Assembly: GCF_900636965.1 (NCBI RefSeq)
Contig: NZ_LR134331.1
Location: 496,001-560,000 of the forward strand
Direction of reading: 5' to 3'
From: Lacticaseibacillus rhamnosus
GTDB taxonomy: Bacteria; Bacillota; Bacilli; Lactobacillales; Lactobacillaceae
Length of the DNA: 64,000 nt
A program made the position numbers and the translations under genes. How positions within the stretch are numbered: the stretch's first letter is position 1; the number at the start of each line of letters is the position of its first letter. Shown piece after piece: positions 59,348-64,000 of the stretch. Under the pieces are notes generated by a model, which did not search any database, was not told the origin of the DNA, and saw only the letters and a program-made list of their open reading frames with translations.

Positions 59348-60475
59348 GTGAAGCTGCTTTGGATGGAATTTAAGCGGCAGACGCGAAGTTTAACGTTTGT
59401 TATTTACACATTTTTAGTCGTGGCATTTATCGTGATGAATGTCTGGCCATTACTTTCACGAAACTTAACCACCCTGCCGAAATCACCAGCGAGCTACGAA
59501 AATATTACGGCGACCGATTATCAGACGCTCAAGACAAACAGTCTGGATCAGTTGCACTACGATTATCGGCATAATTTGTATACGACTTATCCGTTGGGGT
59601 TTGCAAAACAAGTGACGTTACGCGCGGCAGACCAGGCAAAAGTTCGGCAGTTGATGACTGAGGCGGAGGATGCAGACACGCGCGCACCCTTGGTTAAAAC
59701 ATTGGCAAAGGTTGATCGGCTCTTGGGTGGACAGTCTGCGTACAGTTCACAAAATATTCAGAATTTTGCTTATCGCCGGATGACGAAAGCCGAAGTCGTC
59801 GCGGATCAGCAGCTCATTCGGCAACGTGATCGGGTCACCGGAGCGTTCGCGAGATTGTTTGCGGATATTGCCGGAATCATGATGGGCATTTTACCGACAA
59901 TTGTGGCCATTGCTTTTTGTACTGCCGATCGCCGGCATCATGCGTTGGCGGTGATTCAAGCCAAGGCGATGACCACGCCGCGTTTATTATTGACGCGGTA
60001 TGTTGCGAGTTTAGGAAGTTTATTTGCGCCAGTGATTGCGATCGCTATTGCGCTAACGATTCAGGTCGCCGTTTTATACCAAGGGATGTCGTTGGATTAT
60101 ACCGCGATTGTGAAAATGGCCTTTATCTGGGTGTTACCAACGCTCATGGTCAGCAGTGCGGTTGGCTATTTAAGTGCGGCGATTTTTGGCAATTTTATTG
60201 GTTTTGGCATTCAAATTGGCTGGTGGTTGGCAACGATGATGGCAGGTGCTCGCCGCGTGAGTGGTAACTACGGATGGTTATTGATCCCGCGGCATAATTC
60301 GCTGCACAATGGCGCGTATTACTATGCCCAGCTAAACCAGCTGTTGCAAAATCGGCTCGGATACGCTTTGTTGGCGCTTGGACTGATGGCGTTAACTGCT
60401 TGGATCTTGGCTGCACAACGGGGAGGTAAACTACATGCACTCAAGTTTAGGTCGCTTCGTCCGATTAGAAATTAA
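59348..60475 (+). CDS. ABC transporter permease
   Basis: The 375-residue membrane protein has one N-terminal helix (LTFVIYTFLVVAFIVMNVW), a ~140-residue external-type polar domain and five to six C-terminal helices, an ABC-2-type plan. The GTG start follows GAGGAGGGG. It ends within the next gene (41-base overlap). Confidence 0.85.
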   Translation: MKLLWMEFKRQTRSLTFVIYTFLVVAFIVMNVWPLLSRNLTTLPKSPASYENITATDYQTLKTNSLDQLHYDYRHNLYTTYPLGFAKQVTLRAADQAKVRQLMTEAEDADTRAPLVKTLAKVDRLLGGQSAYSSQNIQNFAYRRMTKAEVVADQQLIRQRDRVTGAFARLFADIAGIMMGILPTIVAIAFCTADRRHHALAVIQAKAMTTPRLLLTRYVASLGSLFAPVIAIAIALTIQVAVLYQGMSLDYTAIVKMAFIWVLPTLMVSSAVGYLSAAIFGNFIGFGIQIGWWLATMMAGARRVSGNYGWLLIPRHNSLHNGAYYYAQLNQLLQNRLGYALLALGLMALTAWILAAQRGGKLHALKFRSLRPIRN

Positions 60476-61064
60476 AACCAACGTCTTGAAAACCAGCCTC
60501 ATTGCGGTACTCGGCTGGGGACTCATTCCGATTGTTTTTACGCTGACACCGCAGAGTCTGGCACAAGCTGCGATGCCGACTGAGTTGTGGATGCCGTTGC
60601 TAGCGATCTTTTGTTTTGGCAGCTTATTTTTACCGGAGCAAACAACAGGGGTAGCAGCAGTTATCAATAGTAAATCGATCCAATTGTGGACGGTTTACGC
60701 GGTGCGATTTGCTTGGTATTTTGGCGTGTTGGCAGTGCTGAACGTTACGCTGCTTGGTCTATATCAGATTCAGGGAACGACATTGGCTGCTGGCGTTCTG
60801 TTGGGCAATGCGTCGGTTAAGAGTTTATTTATCGGGAGCATCACGCTTGGTAGTTACTGTTGCTCTCAGTCACTTGCGGTGGCGTATTTAATTCCGACCG
60901 TCTACTTTGCGCTTTGTATTGGTAGCAATCAATTAGGGGCGTTAAACTTGTTGACCTTAATGCGTCAGCGACCGTTAAGCGATAATTGGTTACAACTAGG
61001 GGTTGCGGCGTTTTTGATGATCATTAGCTTTCTTTTGGCGCGGCGGCGGTTGGTAAACAGTTGA
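60435..61064 (+). CDS. ABC transporter permease, short
   Basis: The 209-residue hydrophobic protein has about six membrane helices and a basic end (LARRRLVNS). It starts at ATG 60435 after GGGGAGG, inside the end of the previous permease gene, so translation is coupled. It completes an ATPase-permease-permease exporter. No substrate clue. Confidence 0.82.
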   Translation: MHSSLGRFVRLEIKTNVLKTSLIAVLGWGLIPIVFTLTPQSLAQAAMPTELWMPLLAIFCFGSLFLPEQTTGVAAVINSKSIQLWTVYAVRFAWYFGVLAVLNVTLLGLYQIQGTTLAAGVLLGNASVKSLFIGSITLGSYCCSQSLAVAYLIPTVYFALCIGSNQLGALNLLTLMRQRPLSDNWLQLGVAAFLMIISFLLARRRLVNS

Positions 61065-61131
61065 AAATAGTTGCTGCATGCAGGCGGCTTGAGCGTGTGA
61101 CTTTCTGCTACAAGCGGTGGGCCACTTGGCG

Positions 61132-61137
61132 TATAAT
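61132..61137 (+). promoter_or_regulatory. Probable pepN -10 box
   Basis: TATAAT within GGCGTATAATAAGCG, after the last ABC gene and before the palindromic element. The -35 is poor. If used, the element at 61209-61328 lies in the pepN 5' leader. Confidence 0.5.
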
Positions 61138-61208
61138 AAGCGTGATTAACGTTATCATCACGCGTTTGCCGGTGTAGGGGATTAACTGCTTCGGTGCGCG
61201 TTTCATCA

Positions 61209-61328
61209 TAACGCGCTCCCCGGCGCAGGGACCTGCATGTAAGGACCTTGGTCGCAATGGTCAAAGTGCGACCATCACGCCTAAGGCCGCTTACACTCCG
61301 GTCCCTAACCGCGCCGGCTCGCGCTCAC
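61209..61328. repeat. Palindromic intergenic element, copy 3 (upstream of pepN)
   Basis: It folds like the copies at 18842 and 45683. Arms are CCGGCGC/GCGCCGG, AGGGACC/GGTCCCT, TGTAAG/CTTACA, CCTTGG/CTAAGG and ATGGTC/GACCAT. The middle arm differs from both other copies on both sides, keeping pairing. It ends 20 bases before the pepN ATG. Confidence 0.85.
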
Positions 61329-61348
61329 ACACAAGGAGGAATTGGTGC

Positions 61349-63883
61349 ATGACTGTAGCAACGCATTTTTATCAGTTGTTTCAACCGGAACATTATAATC
61401 TTTACTTGGATATTAACCGGGAGACGAAGAAGATTTCCGGGAAGACGACGATTACCGGTGATGCCAAGCAAACCGAAATTGCGGTTCATCAGAAGTATTT
61501 GACGGTCAGTGCGGTTCAGGCTGACGGCAAGGATGTTCCGTTTACGGTGGATGATCCTGCCGAAGCGGTGCGGATTACTTTGCCGCAAGCTGGCAAGGTG
61601 ACGTTGACACTGACGTATACCGCACCGTTGACGGACACCATGATGGGTATTTATCCTTCTTATTACGAAGTGGACGGGGTTAAGAAGCAGATTATCGGGA
61701 CCCAGTTTGAAACAACGGCTGCACGTCAGGCATTCCCTAGTGTAGACGAGCCTGAAGCCAAGGCGACGTTTGATTTAGCGATTAAATTTGATGAACATCC
61801 CGGTGAAACGATTATCAGTAACATGCCGGAAGTTCGTGAAGAAAATGGCGTTCATTATTTTGACACCACGGTTCGGATGTCGACTTACCTGATCGCCTTT
61901 GCATTTGGTGAATTGCAAAATAAGCAGACAACCACCAAAAGCGGCGTTAAAATCGGGGTCTTTGCTACCAAAGCACATCAACCTAATGAGCTTGATTTCG
62001 CATTAGACATTGCCAAGCGCTCGATTGAATTTTACGAAGACTTTTACCAGACCCCTTATCCACTTCCGCATTCCTGGCAGTTGGCGTTGCCTGACTTTTC
62101 GGCTGGCGCGATGGAAAACTGGGGGCTTGTCACTTATCGGGAAGCGTTGCTGACGCTGGATCCGGACAATACCTCGCTGGAAACCAAGCAGCGGGTTGCT
62201 ACCGTTATTGCGCATGAACTGGCGCATCAATGGTTCGGTGATTTGGTGACGATGAAGTGGTGGGACGATCTGTGGTTGAATGAAAGTTTTGCCAACATGA
62301 TGGAATATGTTGCGGTTGATGCCTTGCAGCCGGACTGGCATATTTGGGAAACATTCCAGACACTGGAAGTACCAATGGCGTTGCAACGTGATGCAACGGA
62401 TGGGGTTCAGTCAGTTCATGTTCAAGTAGAAGATCCGGCTGAAATCGATTCGCTTTTTGACAGCGCGATTGTGTATGCAAAAGGGGCGCGGATGCTGGTC
62501 ATGGTACGTTCCTTAATCGGTGATGATGCGTTGCGGGCCGGTTTGAAGGCATACTTTGAGGCTCATTATTTTGGCAATGCTGCCGGTGCTGATTTGTGGG
62601 CAGCTTTGGGTAAAGCGGCTAAGTTAGATGTCGGCACCATTATGCAGTCATGGCTGGAACAACCAGGCTACCCAGTGGTGACAGCAGCGGTGGTTGATGG
62701 CAAACTGACCTTGTCCCAGCAACAATTCTTCATTGGTGCAGGCAAAGATGCAGGCAGGCAGTGGCAGATTCCGCTCAATAGCAATTATGCTGCCGCACCG
62801 CAGATTTTTGCGGATAAGCAGGTAACTTTGGGCGATTACACCCAGTTGCGCGAAGCAAGCGGTCAACCATTCCGCGTAAATGTGGGCAATAATTCGCATT
62901 TCATCGTGAAATACGACGCCACCTTACTCGCCGATATTTTGGCGCATCTTGACCAACTCAATGCGATTGATCAGCGGCAGGTGCTTCAAGATCTGCGATT
63001 ATTGGCGGAGGGCCGGCAAAATGCTTATGCCGACATTGTGCCGTTGCTGTCGCGGTTTGCCCAGAGTCACAGTGCCATCGTCATCAACGCCTTGTATCGG
63101 GTGGCCAATGACTTGAAACAATTCGTCAACCCGGATTCAGCCGAAGAAACGCAGCTGAAAACCTTCTTCAACCAACTCAGCGCCGACCAGTTCAAGCGCC
63201 TGGGCTGGACACCAAAAGCCGGCGAATCCAATGATGATCAACTAACCCGTCCTTATGTCCTAAGCATGGCGTTGTATGCTAAGAATAAAGACGCCATTGC
63301 GCAAGGTCACGATCTATTTACGGCAAATAAGGATCACCTGCTTCAGTTACCGGCTGATGTGCGGATGTTTGTCCTTCAAAATGAAGTGAAAAACTTCGGC
63401 AGTGCTACCTTGTTCGATCAGTTACTGACGGCGTATAAGCAGACAACCGACTCAAGCTACAAAGCCGACATTCTTGCAGCGGTAACCAGCACCCCGGATG
63501 CCGAGTTAATCGCTAAAATTGTGGATCAATTTGAAAATGCCGACACCATTAAGCCGCAAGATTTGCGCTCATGGTTCCGCGGCGTCTTGAGTAATCACGC
63601 CGGTGAACAAGCAGCATGGGATTGGGTTCGCAACGAATGGGCTTGGCTTGAAAAAACGGTTGGCGGCGACATGGAATTCACAACCTACATCACCGTTATC
63701 GCCGGTATTTTCCGCACCACGCAACGACTCGATGAATTCAAGAAATTCTTCGAGCCAAAACTACCGACCCCTGGCCTAACGCGGGAAATCACCATGGACA
63801 CCAGCGTCATTGCCAGTCGCGTCGATTTGATTCAAGCAGAGCAACAAGCTGTGCATGAAGCAGTTGCCAAAGCTGTTAAGTAA
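61349..63883 (+). CDS. pepN: Aminopeptidase N (M1 family metallopeptidase)
   Basis: The 844-residue enzyme has the GAMENWG exopeptidase motif and the zinc site HELAH (His289, His293) with the third ligand Glu312 in NESFA. An ERAP1-type C-terminal domain follows. It is the main broad-specificity aminopeptidase of lactic acid bacteria, cytosolic, releasing N-terminal residues from peptides during casein use. The start MTVATHFYQLFQPEHYNLYLD with AAGGAGG upstream is typical. Monocistronic; terminator at 63925. Confidence 0.97.
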   Translation: MTVATHFYQLFQPEHYNLYLDINRETKKISGKTTITGDAKQTEIAVHQKYLTVSAVQADGKDVPFTVDDPAEAVRITLPQAGKVTLTLTYTAPLTDTMMGIYPSYYEVDGVKKQIIGTQFETTAARQAFPSVDEPEAKATFDLAIKFDEHPGETIISNMPEVREENGVHYFDTTVRMSTYLIAFAFGELQNKQTTTKSGVKIGVFATKAHQPNELDFALDIAKRSIEFYEDFYQTPYPLPHSWQLALPDFSAGAMENWGLVTYREALLTLDPDNTSLETKQRVATVIAHELAHQWFGDLVTMKWWDDLWLNESFANMMEYVAVDALQPDWHIWETFQTLEVPMALQRDATDGVQSVHVQVEDPAEIDSLFDSAIVYAKGARMLVMVRSLIGDDALRAGLKAYFEAHYFGNAAGADLWAALGKAAKLDVGTIMQSWLEQPGYPVVTAAVVDGKLTLSQQQFFIGAGKDAGRQWQIPLNSNYAAAPQIFADKQVTLGDYTQLREASGQPFRVNVGNNSHFIVKYDATLLADILAHLDQLNAIDQRQVLQDLRLLAEGRQNAYADIVPLLSRFAQSHSAIVINALYRVANDLKQFVNPDSAEETQLKTFFNQLSADQFKRLGWTPKAGESNDDQLTRPYVLSMALYAKNKDAIAQGHDLFTANKDHLLQLPADVRMFVLQNEVKNFGSATLFDQLLTAYKQTTDSSYKADILAAVTSTPDAELIAKIVDQFENADTIKPQDLRSWFRGVLSNHAGEQAAWDWVRNEWAWLEKTVGGDMEFTTYITVIAGIFRTTQRLDEFKKFFEPKLPTPGLTREITMDTSVIASRVDLIQAEQQAVHEAVAKAVK

Positions 63884-63924
63884 AATATTAGTCGTCTTGG
63901 CTGATAGCTAAAGAGAAATGACAA

Positions 63925-63962
63925 AAGGCCGCCACTCAGCGTTACAGTGGCGGTCTTTTTAT
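63925..63962 (+). terminator. Terminator of pepN
   Basis: GGCCGCCACT pairs with AGTGGCGGTC (one G-T), then TTTTTA. Confidence 0.9.
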
Positions 63963-64000
63963 GCCTTCATACTTCCAGTTAATGAGTATCCATACGGCAT

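Overview
The window reads as chromosomal DNA of a low-GC Gram-positive lactic acid bacterium. The best fit is the Lacticaseibacillus casei/paracasei/rhamnosus group. Supporting signs are a T-box upstream of a MetQ lipoprotein, a mannose-class PTS with glycosidases, pyruvate oxidase, DhaKLM kinase, oleate hydratase, a bile-salt-hydrolase-family enzyme, PepN, strong AGGAGG ribosome-binding sites and several TTG starts. The species cannot be fixed from the sequence alone. No rRNA, tRNA, CRISPR array or prophage was seen.

Layout. 1-0.6 kb: a cut HAD phosphatase gene and an orphan YafQ-type toxin. 0.7-8.5 kb: a LacI-controlled operon, PTS IIB-IIC-IID, GH31, PTS IIA, GH13, probably for uptake and hydrolysis of an alpha-glucoside. 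8.5-15.6 kb: an AadA-like nucleotidyltransferase, a decayed copy of an unknown acidic protein and its intact paralogue, a tandem duplication of a type I toxin-antitoxin-like module, T-box/metQ and a choloylglycine hydrolase family gene. 15.8-21.2 kb: oleate hydratase with a small membrane protein, a TetR regulator, dhaKLM and OsmC. 21.2-30.5 kb: accessory DNA with a rhomboid-family protein, an Rgg regulator divergent from a short hydrophobic peptide gene and two membrane or secreted proteins, a DEDD exonuclease whose 3' end is duplicated, a broken DinJ/YafQ pair, ArsR-MFS and tag. 30.5-34.6 kb: an IS607-type element (serine recombinase plus TnpB) and a complete DDE insertion sequence that has landed between fba and its probable terminator. 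34.6-44 kb: fba, pyruvate oxidase, a serine hydrolase, a dipeptide epimerase, a methyltransferase, a PuuD-like amidotransferase and an AbiE pair. 44-48.4 kb: a glutamine-synthetase-like enzyme, a FluG-type amidohydrolase and a frameshifted APC permease. 48.4-52.4 kb: MerR/aldo-keto reductase, HxlR/MDR reductase and a TSUP exporter. 52.6-61.1 kb: two ABC transporters and a two-component system. 61.2-63.9 kb: pepN.

The most interesting signals are these. (1) An Rgg regulator is divergent from a roughly 21-residue hydrophobic peptide ending in ..VIAGG. That peptide heads a run with a two-helix membrane protein and a secreted protein carrying a cationic amphipathic segment; together they resemble a quorum-sensing and effector cassette. 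(2) Three copies of a ~117-nt palindromic intergenic element, next to dhaM, the amidohydrolase and pepN, show compensatory changes in their stems. (3) Two tandem ~410-bp modules each encode an identical 31-residue hydrophobic peptide with convergent terminators and a long-range inverted repeat. (4) Several genes show clear decay: an acidic protein that lost start, sense and stop codons; a permease with a one-base deletion; a truncated toxin; and a duplicated exonuclease end.
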